The notes: generated by a model not told the origin, from the sequence alone. A DNA stretch of 64,000 nt from Cherax quadricarinatus (GCF_038502225.1 NC_091341.1:7553035-7617034), one strand, 5' to 3'; shown: positions 53,476-64,000, numbered from the stretch's first letter. Made by a program: numbers and translations.

Positions 53476-56400
53476 ATGGATACATTACAAATCTTTTCAT
53501 GGAACATTGCTTCCATCAGGAAGCGGTTGCCTGACTTACATCATATTAGTGCAACCAAGAATATTGATGTCATCCGTTTGCAGGAATGTAGATTGAAAGA
53601 TGGAGCACCTCCACCAAACTTGCCTGGATATGCAGCTTATAACCTAAGGTCAACCAACTGTTGTGTGATGTATGTCAGAAAGAGCTTGCCACATTCACTC
53701 CTTTCCTTGCAGAGTCGAGTTAACATGCAGTATCATGGTGTCAAAGTACATGCAGGCGATTTTTCCATAAACATTTTTAATCTCTATGCCCCAGCGAACC
53801 AGCTTCGACCTGATGCTTTACCAGATCGCATCAATAGTGAACCTACCATCATTCTTGGAGATTTTAATGCCAGACATAAGAATATTGGTGGGTCTATAAC
53901 AAACACCAATGGAACTAAACTAGTGAGATTGCTAAATGAGCATGATAATGTTCGAATTGTGGGCACTACTGAGCCTACTCACATATATGGTGGCATACTA
54001 GATCTGTGTCTTGGATTTAATACATCATATACGATGCATGACTCTGTCATAGTTGATGATCTTCTATCTGATCACTTCCCAAGACTAACAACTGTCAATC
54101 TTGATCACATCTCCAGCAATCAAGAAGCTAAATACAGAAGGAGGAAACTTATTCTCAAACCAGAACACAGAGACAACTTTATTAACCACTTGGATAAATG
54201 GTATAAGAATTACGAGCCCATTGGCACACAAAAATTTAATGATGATTTAATTACCACTATTGAGAGTGTTCTCACAGATCAAGTGGGCAGGAATAGGAAA
54301 CAAAAACCCTCCACTATAAATAACAATAAAAACCAATGTAAATACTATAATGATCCACAGCTGCGCAATCTAACACATGCAGCTAGGAGGATTGGTAAAG
54401 CATACCGTGAATGTAGAACCCCAGACCTGCTCAGAACGTTCCAAGCTGCACTAACAAATGCAAGGAATAGAAAGGAAGAACTTAGGCAACAGGAATGGGA
54501 ACAGTTTGTTAGTGGATTAAATAGGTTCACCCCTTTGAGTTTGGCTTGGAAAGGTATAAATAAAATAACCAGGAAAAAGACTGGCAATGTTGCTCATCCC
54601 TTTCCTCTTGAAAAAGCAAATGACCTCATAAATGACTGGTCCAAAACATCCAGGCATGAAAGCCTTCCATCTCATATTAGAAAAAATTTAGAGAGTACTT
54701 CTGAAGAAATGTTGAAACTGATTAATTTTATGAGCCAAAATATTGATGAGAGTGATTGCCTCTTTACCGAGTATGAATTAGATAATGCATTAACCAAAGG
54801 TCGATCAACTGCTCCTGGAGAGGATGGTATAACCTATGATATTCTCAGAACTCTAAGGCACGTGCATGATAACCCTTTGTTGGCACTGTATAATCTCAGT
54901 TACATTGAGGGCGTTCTTCCTACTTCCTGGACCAATAGTCTCATTGTGCCTATCCCTAAGCCCCAACAGCCTGATACATTTAGGCCGATCTCCTTAACTA
55001 GTTGTCTTTGTAAAACTTTTGAAAGAATGATGCTTAACAGACTGTACTAAAGAATCAGACACCAACTTTCCCCCTACCTCTATGGGTTCATGAAAGGTAA
55101 AAGTGTGCAGAACTGTATTTCCACCTTTCTCACTGCACACACCTCTACTAGTTTTACCACTTTTCTTGATCTAAAATCTGCATTTGATATTGCGAACAGA
55201 ACCGTTATACTACATGAACTAGCCAAAATGAATATTGGTGGTAGCTTACTCTGCTGGATAATAGGATACCTGTCAAATAGAGTATCCTCTGTCCTTTACC
55301 AAGGCTTCAGAAGTGATTCTAAAGAAATGTCTTTAGGTACACCGCAGGGAGGAGTTCTTAGTCCCATGCTATTTAATATTCTGATTAATGCTCTCCTAAA
55401 TGCTCTACCTGCCTCACCTAAACATATAGCTATAAGCTATGCTTATGATATCATGATCCATACAACAGGGCATAAGAAGATGAATACCATTCTTAATGAA
55501 GTTCAAGCAATTTGTAATCGACTAGGCCTCATAATATCTTCCTCTAAAACTAAGATATTAACAAGCAAACGACATCCCCCACCCATCTATTTGCAGGGTG
55601 AAATCATTAGCTACGTTAAAACTTACAGATATCTTGGTGTAGATGTACCCTTTAACAAATCCACTATACCACAACTAAACAAGAAATGTAAAGCTAGGCT
55701 AAATGCTCTCAAAGCTGTTGCTGGCTACAATCCCAACTATGGTGCAAATGTGAGAATCGTGAGAATGATGTACATAGCCTATGTTAGGTCCTTAATTGAT
55801 TATGCTGCTCCCATGTTGATATTAGCTAGAGAAAGTTCTCTCCGACCCTTGGAGTTAATGCAAAATGAAGCTCTCAGGATTATTCTTGGCTGTCCCAGAT
55901 CTACAAAAGTTCTTAACATGAGGAAGGAGCTTGGTATTTCTAGTATCAGTGAAAGGATTGTTGAAATTAACACTGTACTCGGTATTAGAATGTTGAGAAA
56001 CGAACCAGACACTGTCACAGTGAATCTTACCAAGTGTCTAGAGGTAAATACACACAGATCTAAATGGATTGTGAAAACGTGCAATTGCATTAAGTTTTAT
56101 AACCTACATGAACTGTATCACTGCAGGCAACAAGAGCATTTCACCCCTCCATGGAAGATGTGTTCATTTAATATCACATACCTACAAGTCCCTCCCAAGA
56201 AGCTCATTGCTAGTAATCCCTTCCTTAAATTTCTTGTTAGAGCAACTGCTCAAGAAGAAATTTCTCACCTAGCTGGTAGTAATAAGTTATCACAAGTTAT
56301 ATACACTGATGGATCTAAACAGGAGTCTTCTGGCAGGGCTGCATCTGCTCTTGTTGCCACCTCCCTAGTTAAGAACGATAATAAATTTGTTGAGTTAGGC

Positions 56401-57120
56401 ATAAGAATTAACAACTGGGCGTCTACACTGCAAACTGAATTGTTTGCAATCCTAATGGCGCTAAAGCTAACCTATGACACTGAGCTTGACTCTATCATCA
56501 TTACTGATTCTATGTCATCATTGAAGGCTCTTGACTCATATAATGACTCCAACAACATGCTCATTGGGGAAGCCAGGTATAGATACTCAAAAATTAGGGA
56601 CAAAGGAATTAATGAACAATTGCTATGGATCCCATCACACATTGGATTACTCCTTCATGATAAAGTTGATATGTTAGCCAAGAAGAGTATCGAGAAGGAG
56701 AATGTAGAATATAACTTTGGTATAACTGTGTCTAGCATTAGGAATAATATTAGGAGAGAAGTAAATAATGAAAATGATTGTTATAGGAATGCAGTTAGAA
56801 GCCTGAGTAGATCTATAACCCACTATGATAACATGAACGTAGATAAGTATGTTTATGGAGCAACTTGCAATGTGAACAGGCTTGGTTACAAGTACTTCTG
56901 GCAGTTTGGGAGACACACAGATGATGATCAAACTAAATGTAAATTATGTGATCAGGCATATGGTCACTCTCTTGAACACTATGTGCTTAATTGTCCACTT
57001 ATTGAGGAATACAGAGACAGACAGTATAATAACCTAGGTGACATGTCAAGATATCTTATTAATGAAAATAAGATACCAGATATACTAAGCAAATTTCCTA
57101 AATTTGCTTGTAACAGATAA
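53476..57120 (+). pseudogene. LINE G ORF2 (endonuclease, RT, RNase H), inactivated
   Basis: Endonuclease: FSWNIASIRKR, LQECRLKDG, NLYAPANQ, LGDFNARH, LLSDHFP. RT: GEDGITYD, FRPISLTSC, motif A FLDLKSAFDI, motif B GTPQGGVLSPMLF. RNase H: YTDGSKQ (Asp), LQTELFAIL (Glu), ITDSMSS (Asp), IPSHIG (His), KVDMLAKK (Asp). A Cys/His cluster (CKLCDQAYGHSLEHYVLNC) ends the protein. Two faults: a TAA at 55048-55050 (Tyr in G'') and YAYD instead of YADD at about 55438-55449. Each alone would stop transposition. Confidence 0.92.
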
Positions 57121-57288
57121 GTGAACTATAGATATGTAGATATAAATCCATATGTATTCCTGTTAACCCTTTGGGGCCTAGTTCCTAGGCCTTTTGTGTA
57201 TCCATATGCTCTCGCGCTACCGTCCACAGGATGGATATGGGGTGCACAATAAACTAGCCACTTCGGTGGCAAAATCTAAAAAAAAAAT

Positions 57289-57300
57289 CTGACTGATGTT
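57289..57300 (+). repeat. Target duplication of LINE G, right
   Basis: CTGACTGATGTT. The 44-bp array of LINE G' resumes here. Confidence 0.75.
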
Positions 57301-57715
57301 GTAGTGGCCAGACTTAGGCTTGGTTACAAGTACTGACTGATGTTGTAGTGACCAGGCTTAGGCTTGGTTACAAGTACTGACTGATGTTGTAGTGGCCAGA
57401 CTTAGGCTTGGTTACAAGTACTTCTGGCAGTTTGGGAGACACACAGATGATGATCAAACTAAATGTAAATTATGTGATCAGGCATATGGTCACTGTCTTG
57501 AACACTATGTGCTTAATTGTCCACTTATTGAGGAATACAGAGACAGACAGTATAATAACCTATGTGACATGTCAAGATATCTTATTAATGAAAATAAGAT
57601 ACCAGATATACTAAGCAAATTTCCTAAATTTGCTTGTAACAGATAAGTGAACTATAGATAAGTAGATATAAATCCATATGTATTCCTGTTAACCCTTTGG
57701 GGCCTAGTTCCTAGG
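57289..57715 (+). mobile_element. LINE G', piece 3 (array end and C-terminal region)
   Basis: About two and a half more 44-bp units, then the G coding sequence from RLGYKYFWQFGRH to the stop at 57646 with the Cys/His cluster (CKLCDQAYGHCLEHYVLNC), then 3' UTR up to GTTCCTAGG, where LINE H cuts in. Confidence 0.88.
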
Positions 57716-58654
57716 CTTATACCTTGACAACAACCTGAATTTCAGCACCCATATCCAGCATATAACCAAAAATGTATCCAAAACGGTTGGGATCCTCTCC
57801 AAGATACGATACTACGTGCCGCAAAATGCCCTTCTCACACTATACCACTCACTTATTTATCCATACCTCACCTATGCTATTTGTGCTTGGGGATCAACTG
57901 CAGCAACACACCTAAAGCCAATAATAACCCAACAAAAAGCTGCAGTAAGAATAATCACTAAATCCCATTCCTGGCAACACACCCCCCCACTCTTCATAGA
58001 CCTAAACTTACTCCCTGTTCAGTACATCCACACTTACTACTGTGCAATCTACATCTACAGGGCCTTAAACTCTAATATCAACCTTGACCTAAAACGCTTT
58101 CTTGATAGTTGTGACAGAACCCACAGGCATAACACCAGACACAAACATCTCTACGACATTCCCCGTGTCCGACTAAACCTTTACAAAAATTCAATGTATG
58201 TCAAAGGCCCTAAAATCTGGAATGCCCTACCTGAGAACTCTAGAATTGCAGACACATTCATCACCTTCAAAACTACCATTAGAAAACATCTTATCTCCCT
58301 GATACACCCCGTCAACTAACTACACGAATACCACCTGGTGGTTCACACTTACACTCACTCACTCATTTGACCATAAACAGAAATATTAATCTCAATCTTA
58401 AAATAATGAATCCTGTGATACTCCAATACTGTGCCAAAACAAAAGCATTCACATTGCTAAACTCACAAACTAGTATTTAGTCACTTAGCCATAATACCAA
58501 CTTACCTTACTAAGTCTGCCCGAAATGCCTAGCGTTCTAGTGGTACACTCTGTAATCACTATTTTACAACATGTAAACCACACAATAACCAAATTTCTGT
58601 AAAATCAACATTGTAATCCTTATAGAGAATAAACTTTGAATTTGAATTTGAATT
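57716..58654 (+). mobile_element. LINE H, 5'-truncated, ending in (TTTGAA)n
   Basis: C-terminal part of an RT gene, a 3' UTR and a terminal run of TTTGAA units (58636-58654). It sits in the 3' UTR of LINE G', whose sequence resumes at 58655. The same family closes the window in antisense (63156-64000). Confidence 0.88.
57717..58319 (+). pseudogene. C-terminal RT region of LINE H
   Basis: Open from 57717 to the stop at 58319 without a break: LDNNLNFSTHI, LYHSLIYPYLTYAICAWGS, QKAAVRIITKS, the PPLFIDLNLLPV motif, CDRTHRHNTRHKH and MYVKGPKIWNALPENSR. This is the conserved region after the RT in CR1/L2/Rex-like LINEs. The RT core itself is missing through 5' truncation. Confidence 0.85.
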
Positions 58655-58748
58655 TTGTGTATCCATATGCTCTTGCGCTACCGTCCACAGGATGGATATG
58701 GGGTGCACAATAAACTAGCCACTTCGGTGACAAAATCTAAAATCTAAT
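58655..58748 (+). mobile_element. LINE G', piece 4 (3' tip)
   Basis: TTGTGTATCCATATGCTCTT through ACAGGATGGATATGGGGTGC, AATAAA, to an AAATCTAAAATCTAAT tail. This completes the 3' UTR interrupted at 57715. Confidence 0.88.
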
Positions 58749-58761
58749 CTTGTTTTCTTGA
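58749..58761 (+). repeat. Target duplication of LINE G', right
   Basis: CTTGTTTTCTTGA, partner of 45787-45799. Confidence 0.85.
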
Positions 58762-59295
58762 GCCCTTTGCCTTCTATACTTTTACCATGCTTTAACACAC
58801 TTGGCTTTGGCCTCTTTACACCTCCAGTTAAACCATGGGCTCACTTTGATCTTAGCAGTTTTTCTGTAACCCTTTGGTATGAACATCTCTGCCTCCCTGC
58901 ACTTGGTGGTCACTAGTTCCATCATTTCATTTACTGTCTTTCCCTCTAGTTCTCTTTACTACTGCACTTCATGCAGCAATCTTCATACCCATGTACTCCT
59001 TTTTTTTTGAAGTTTGGCTTCTCTTGTCCTGCTGCTGCTACATTCTCCACTGTTAACTCTACAAGATATTCAAAACTCAGAACGTTGTGATCACTAGCGC
59101 CAAGGGGTCTTTCGTGGGTGATATCCAGTACGTCTGTATGTACTATTCAAGGTGACTATGAGATCCAGCCTTGCTGCAACGTCTTCTTCCCTGGTTGTAT
59201 CCCTAACATGTTGGTGCATAAAATTCCAACATCTGAGTCCTCCATGTGGCTCTAGGTTTTTCAAGTCTATGATTGAAATTCCCCACCGAGTAATT

Positions 59296-59308
59296 TTGTC
59301 CTACCCAT
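59296..59308 (+). repeat. Target duplication, left
   Basis: TTGTCCTACCCAT, identical to 59607-59619. Confidence 0.9.
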
Positions 59309-59606
59309 TATTATAATAAAAAAGAAGCACTAAATCACAAGGGTTATACAGCACAGCAGGGCAGGAAAGGATGCAGGGGTATTGGGTAGCAAGAGGGAGA
59401 GGGATGATAGGTTATGGAGTGCAGGGGTAGAGGGTAACAAGAGTTTGAGGTAGAAAGGGTTGAGGGGAGTGCTAGAGGCATCATCAGTGTGTAGTAAAAC
59501 AGTGGCTGTCAAAAGGTTGATGAGAGAGTCTGGATTAAAGGAGGTTCCATCAGCAAGAAGGGAAGGTAAAGAAAAGGCAGCAGAGCAGAGACATTGGAGG
59601 TATGTA
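59309..59606 (-). mobile_element. LINE D 3' tail, antisense insertion
   Basis: 298 bases matching 40850-41165 of LINE D (TATACAGCACAGCAGGGCAG, AGAGAGTCTGGATTAAAG and the A/T-rich end). The 13-bp duplication shows an independent insertion into LINE C. Confidence 0.88.
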
Positions 59607-60011
59607 TTGTCCTACCCATATGAGCCCTCCTGACCACTTCAGCTAGTGTACTCATCATTGCTCTCTTGCAGTCATCATACCCTTATATTGGCCTTCTGCT
59701 GTTCAGTGGGGGGTTATACATCACTGCCATCACCTTTGGACCCCCAAATCTGAAGTGTTCCTACAATGAAGTCCTGCGTTTCCTTCGTCCATTCCTCCCA
59801 CTGGTTTTTGATGAGCAGTACTTCTCTGTTCTGTTTTTCATCAGGATCTGATATCCAGTTGAAAAGATTGCATGTCATCATCCCTGTAAGTTTGGACTTA
59901 GTGCTATGATGTCTGAGGATGCATCAATAATTCTTTCTTGCCACTCCTCACTCTTGTTATTCTATCTGCATTAGTGTACCATACCTTTAGCCTCTTGCTA
60001 GTACTCTATTT
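59607..60011 (-). mobile_element. LINE C antisense, piece 4 (endonuclease)
   Basis: Continues the endonuclease region towards the element's 5' end on the minus strand, with many stops (for example a NFQPDI-like remnant near 59850). It ends where the 40-bp satellite starts. Confidence 0.68.
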
Positions 60012-61290
60012 TTGGAGGTGGAAGAGGATGGTGCAGGCTGGGTGGGTTATTTGGGAGGTGGAAGAGGATGGTGCAGGCTGGGTGGGTTATTTGGGAGGTG
60101 GAAGAGGATGGTGCAGGCTGGGTGGGTTATTTGGGAGGTGGAAGAGGATTGTGCAGGCTGGGTGGGTTATTTGGGAGGTGGAAGAGGATTGTGCAGGCTG
60201 GGTGGGTTATTTGGGAGGTGGAAGAGGATGGTGCAGGCTGGGTGGGTTATTTGGGAGGTGGAAGAGGATGGTGCAGGCTGGGTGGGTTATTTGGGAGGTG
60301 GAAGAGGATGGTGCAGGCTGGGTGGGTTATTTGGGAGGTGGAAGAGGATAGTGCAGGCTGGGTGGGTTATTTGGGAGGTGGAAGAGGATGGTGCAGGCTG
60401 GGTGGGTTATTTGGGAGGTGGAAGAGGATGGTGCAGGCTGGGTGGGTTATTTGGGAAGTGGAAGAGGATGGTGCAGGCTGGGTGGATTATTTGGGAGGTG
60501 GAAGAGGATGGTGCAGGCTGGGTGGGTTATTTGGGAAGTGGAAGAGGATGGTGCAGGCTGGGTGGATTATTTGGGAGGTGGAAGAGGATGGTGCAGGCTG
60601 GGTGGGTTATTTGGGAGGTGGAAGAGGATGGTGCAGGCTGGGTGGGTTATCTGGGAGGTGGAAGAGGATGGTGCAGGCTGGGTGGGTTATTTGGGAGGTG
60701 GAAGAGGATGGTGCAGGCTGGGTGGGTTATTTGGGAGGTGGAAGAGGATGGTGCAGGCTGGGTGGGTTATTTGGGAGGTGGAAGAGGATGGTGCAGGCTG
60801 GGTGGGTTATTTGGGAGGTGGAAGAGGATGGTGCAGGCTGGGTGGGTTATTTGGGAGGTGGAAGAGGATGGTGCAGGCTGGGTGGGTTATTTGGGAGGTG
60901 GAAGAGGATGGTGCAGGCTGGGTGGGTTATTTGGGAGGTGGAAGAGGATGGTGCAGGCTGGGTGGGTTATTTGGGAGGTGGAAGAGGATGGTGCAGGCTG
61001 GGTGGGTTATTTGGGAGGTGGAAGAGGATGGTGCAGGCTGGGTGGGTTATTTGGGAGGTGGAAGAGGATGGTGCAGGCTGGGTGGGTTATTTGGGAGGTG
61101 GAAGAGGATGGTGCAGGCTGGGTGGGTTATTTGGGAGGTGGAAGAGGATGGTGCAGGCTGGGTGGGTTATTTGGGAGGTGGAAGAGGATGGTGCAGGCTG
61201 GGTGGGTTATTTGGGAGGTGGAAGAGGATGGTGCAGGCTGGGTGGGTTATTTGGGAGGTGGAAGAGGATGGTGCAGGCTGGGTGGGTTAT
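60012..61290 (+). repeat. 40-bp satellite array, about 32 units, very uniform
   Basis: Unit GGAGGTGGAAGAGGATGGTG then CAGGCTGGGTGGGTTATTTG. Most units are identical, and the few variants (GGATTGTG, GGATAGTG, GGAAGTG, GGTGGATTAT) cluster on the left. 40 is not a multiple of three, and all three plus frames lack stops, so very long Trp/Gly-rich frames appear. They are by-products. Confidence 0.97.
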
Positions 61291-61383
61291 GGGAAGCTAC
61301 TGTCATTGTAAAATTAGTGCCGGGGGGGAGGGGGGGGAACAGCAGCAGCTATGAAGTGCGGTTTGTTTCTGGTTGTGTTCAAG

Positions 61384-61641
61384 TCTATTGTTGCCTGTCC
61401 TGTCTCCTTCCATTGTTGCCTGTCCTGTCTCCTTCCATTGTTGCCTGTCCTGCCTCCTTCCATTGTTGCCTGTCCTGTCTCCTTCCATTGTTGCCTGTCC
61501 TGTCTCCTTCCATTGTTGCCTGTCCTGTCTCCTTCCATTGTTGCCTGTCCTGTCTCCTTCCATTGTTGCCTGTCCTGTCTCCTTCCATTGTTGCCTGTCC
61601 TGTCTCCTTCCATTGTTGCCTGTCCTGTCTCCTTCCATTGT
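61384..61641 (+). repeat. 20-bp tandem array, about 13 units
   Basis: Unit CCTGTCTCCTTCCATTGTTG, with one CCTGCC variant near 61450. Confidence 0.96.
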
Positions 61642-61729
61642 TTGTCTTTTTGTGTTCTAACTCGACTGATATACCTTTACCTTTGATATACCTTTGAAGA
61701 ATTTCGAGAGTATATCTACTCTCGAAATT

Positions 61730-63150
61730 GGTGCTTGTCTGGTCAACCAGGCTGTTGCTGCTGGAGGCCCGCTGTCCCACATATCCATCACAGCCTGGTT
61801 GATCTGGCACCTGGTGAAGATACTTGTCTAGTTTCCTCTTCAAGGCTTCAACACTTGTTCCAGCAGTGTTTCTGATATCTTCTGGTAAGATGTTGAAAAG
61901 TCTGGGACCCCGGATGTTGATACAGTGTTCCCTTATTGTCCCCACCGCACCCCTACTCCTCACTGTGTTTATTTTACACTTCCTCCCATATCTCTCACTC
62001 CAGTATGTTATGGCAGTGTGCAGATTTGGGACCAAGCCCTCGAGTACCTTCCAGGTATATATTATCATGTACCTCTCTCTCCTCCGCTCCAATGAGTACA
62101 GGTTCAAGACTTGCAGGCGTTCCCAGTAGTTTAGGTGCTTTACTGGCTCAATATGAACCGTAAACGATCTCTGTATTTGTTCCAGCCCCGATATTTCTCC
62201 TGCCCTGAACGGGGCCGTCAGCACTGAGCAATATTCTAAGTGAGGGAGCACTAGCGATTTGAAGAGTGTCACCATCGGCATTATTTCCCTTGTTTTGAAA
62301 GTTCTCAATACCCACCCCGTCATCTTCCTGGCTGTCGTGATCTTTGTCTTGTTATGGTCTTTAAAAGAAGGTCCGCTGACATAATTATTCCTAGGTCTTT
62401 TACATGTTCCGTTCTATTTGGTGACAGTCTTGAGTTTTGCATATAGTGTTCCTTTTGAGTTCTTCACTCTTTCCATACCTAAGCAGCTGGAACTTATCAC
62501 CATTGAACGTCATGTTGTTTTCCACTGCCCACTGGAAAACCCTGACTTTCATGCTTATTTTAGTGTCATCTACAAATGATACAAAAGTGTGCCAGATGTT
62601 TTTGTCTATGTCTGCTATGAGGATGAGGAACAGCAGAGGTGCCAGGACAGTGACTTGGGGCATTGAGCTTTTGACCTCGCTTTTGACCTCACTACTACTT
62701 TTTGTGTTGTGTGTTAGGAAACCGAAAATCCATCGGCCCGGTGGCCCAAGCTCCCGCTTCACACACGGAGGGTCCGGGTTCGATTCCAGGCGGGTGGAAA
62801 CATTTTGACATGTTTCCTTACACCTGTTGTCCTGTTCACCTAGCAGCAAATAGGTACCTGGGTGTTAGTAGACTGGTGTGGGTCACATCCTGAGGGACAA
62901 GATTAAGGACCCCAATGGAAATAAGTTACAGTCTTCGATGACGCACTGACTTTCTTGGGTTATCCTGGGTGGCTAACCCTCCGGGGTTAAAAATCCGAAC
63001 GAAATCTTATCTTATCTGCCTACCTTCCCCTTAATGCCCATGGCCTTCATTCTGTGTGCTATCACTATGATCGCATTTGTCAAAATCCTTTGCAAAATCT
63101 GTGTAAATCACATCTGCGTTTTGGTCGTCTTCCAGTGCCTCCGTAATTCT
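61730..63150 (-). pseudogene. RT of LINE E2, broken
   Basis: MTGWVLRTFKTREIMPMVTL, YWERLQVLNLYSLERRRERY, INIRGPRLFNILPEDIRN and QVPDQPGCDGYV are clear in the frame ending near 61690. The RT core (motif B as SSMPQVTVLAPLLF, catalytic motif as FVDD instead of FADD) lies in a second frame at 62400-62730. A segment between them (about 62560) is short by roughly 15-20 codons compared with LINE F. Confidence 0.85.
62735..63017 (+). mobile_element. tRNA-derived SINE inside LINE E2
   Basis: A-box-like GGTGGCCCAAGCTCC (62740-62754) and B-box GGTTCGATTCC (62777-62787) in tRNA spacing, a tRNA-unrelated body of about 200 bases, and a short ATCTTATCTTATC tail (63005-63017). LINE E2 coding sequence joins across it. 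Confidence 0.88.
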
Positions 63151-63155
63151 GTCAT

Positions 63156-64000
63156 AATTCAAATTCAAATTCAAATTCTAAGTTTATTCTCTATAAGGAT
63201 TACAATGCTGAGTTTACAGAAATTTGGTTATTGTTTGGTTTACATGTAGTAAAATTGTGATTACAGAGTGTACCACTAGAACGCTTAGCATGGCTAGGCA
63301 TTTCGGGCATACTTAGTTTTATTCTTAATTGTAAAATATTACAAATTATGAGGTAAGTTGGTCTTATGGCTAAGTGACTAAATACTAGTTTATGAGTTTA
63401 GCAATGTGAATGCTTTTGTTTTGGCACAGTATATAGTTTCAGTATTGGAGTATCACAGGATTCATTATTTTAAGACTGAGATTAATATTTCTGTTTATGG
63501 TCAAATGAGTGAGCGAGTGTAAGTGTGAACCACCAGGTGGTATTCGTGTAGTTAGTTGACGGGGTGTATCAGGGAGATAAGATGTTTTCTAATGGTAGTT
63601 TTGAAGGTGATGAATGTGTCTGCAGTTCTAGAGTTCTCAGGTAGGGTATTCCAGATTTTAGGGCCTTTGACATACATTGAATTTTTGTAAAGGTTTAGTC
63701 GGACACGGGGAATGTCGTAGAGATGTTTGTGTCTGGTGTTATGCCTGTGGGTTCTGTCACAACTATCAAGAAAGCGTTTTAGGTCAAGGTTGATATTAGA
63801 GTTTAAGGCCCTGTAGATATAGATTGCACAGTAGTAAGTGTGGATGTACTGAACTGGGAGTAAGTTTAGATCTTTGAAGAGTGGGGGGGTGTGCTGCCAG
63901 GGATGGGATTTAGTGATTATTCTTACTGCAGCTTTTTGTTGGGTTATTATTGGCTTTAGGTGTGTTGCTGCAGTTGATCCCCAAGCACAAATAGCATAGG
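63156..64000 (-). mobile_element. LINE H antisense, runs off the window
   Basis: The 3' end is at about 63156 as three ATTCAA-type units (complement of TTTGAA). The rest closely matches 57860-58640 in reverse, so this is a second copy of the same family. Confidence 0.9.
63552..64000 (-). pseudogene. C-terminal RT region of LINE H, cut by window edge
   Basis: The minus strand is open from 64000 to a stop at 63552. It gives the same CAWGSTAATHLKPI, HNTRHKHLYDIPR and KGPKIWN words as 57717-58319, with a handful of substitutions. Whether the upstream RT is present cannot be seen. Confidence 0.82.

Larger units (their letters stand above)
48504..57288 (+). mobile_element. LINE G, full length (about 8.8 kb), I-like with RNase H
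   Basis: Long 5' region (48504-51844), ORF1 with zinc knuckles (51845-53430), ORF2 with endonuclease, RT and RNase H (53476-57120), and a 3' UTR with ACAGGATGGATATGGGGTGC and AATAAA (57250), ending in an A-rich tail. Endonuclease, RT and RNase H in one ORF plus a knuckle-bearing ORF1 put it in or near the I superfamily. It is recent: G'' is almost identical. Confidence 0.9.
58749..59308 (-). mobile_element. LINE C antisense, piece 3 (endonuclease end)
   Basis: The minus strand contains RPLGASDHNVLSFEYLVELT (59060-59130, the SDH block of the endonuclease) and downstream linker residues. Several frames are used. It is cut at 59308 by a LINE D tail and resumes at 59607. Confidence 0.8.
61690..63155 (-). 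mobile_element. LINE E2 antisense (E family, diverged), holding a SINE
   Basis: The minus strand runs from the RT (NTQSG-like and FVDDTKIS near 62570) to the C-terminal NSLVDQTST motif (61730-61770). Interrupted by a tRNA-derived SINE at 62735-63017. Confidence 0.87.

Noticed and set aside
60012..61697. A 561-residue Trp/Gly-rich frame
   Set aside because: The 40-bp unit lacks stops in all three plus frames; the protein is the array read three ways and has no domain.
62735..62800. Functional tRNA gene
   Set aside because: tRNA-like head only; a SINE body and a tail follow.

Overview
The window looks like animal nuclear DNA, most probably from a decapod crustacean. A crayfish such as Cherax is my best guess, but I recognise this only from the style of the repeats and it is not proven. 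I find no credible host gene. Almost every long open frame is either a decayed reverse-transcriptase gene of a retroelement or a frame that stays open by chance across a tandem array. One 100-base assembly gap (29669-29768) is present. For convenience I give the non-LTR (LINE) families local letters: X; CR1-like (copies A and B); C; D; E/F/E2; G; H. These letters are mine, not database names.

Layout. 1-3350: a broken LINE X, tRNA-derived SINEs, a solo LINE X tail and (TA)n blocks. 3541-5959: a 21-bp satellite. 5960-6832: a head-to-tail array of a 378-bp unit, each unit carrying a hammerhead-ribozyme-like motif. 6833-9050: a CR1-like LINE (copy A), itself hit by a palindromic element with the same motif and a 14-bp target duplication. 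9055-14750: a repeat block split by a LINE C copy and swollen by CA-rich and 77-bp arrays. Its unexpanded twin lies at 17385-18355. 18356-20165: an antisense LINE X and the 3' part of a Penelope-like element with a GIY-YIG domain. 20285-22655: a 40-bp satellite. 23355-27345: the most complete CR1-like LINE (copy B). 27955-28268: a SINE with an 11-bp target duplication. 28485-36752: small tandem arrays, the gap, another palindromic element (33369-33571) and a second, oppositely oriented 21-bp satellite.

36757-64000 is a nest of LINEs. One antisense LINE C can be followed from 39527 to 60011 as pieces that read on from one another across insertions: LINE D (9-bp duplication) carrying LINE E; LINE G' (13-bp duplication) carrying F, a full-length G (12-bp duplication, about 8.8 kb) and H; and a LINE D tail (13-bp duplication). 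A 40-bp satellite (60012-61290) and a 20-bp one (61384-61640) follow. The window ends in an antisense E2 LINE holding a tRNA-derived SINE, and an antisense H.

The best candidate for something little described is the group of compact hammerhead-like elements at 5960-6832, 8062-8420, 19831-19985 and 33369-33571. Members share a GAAACGT core. Three are inverted dimers with a one-sided tail, and the tail carries a short hairpin whose stem changes by compensating substitutions. Their nearest relation in the window is the Penelope-like element at 18958-20165, but that link is inferred.
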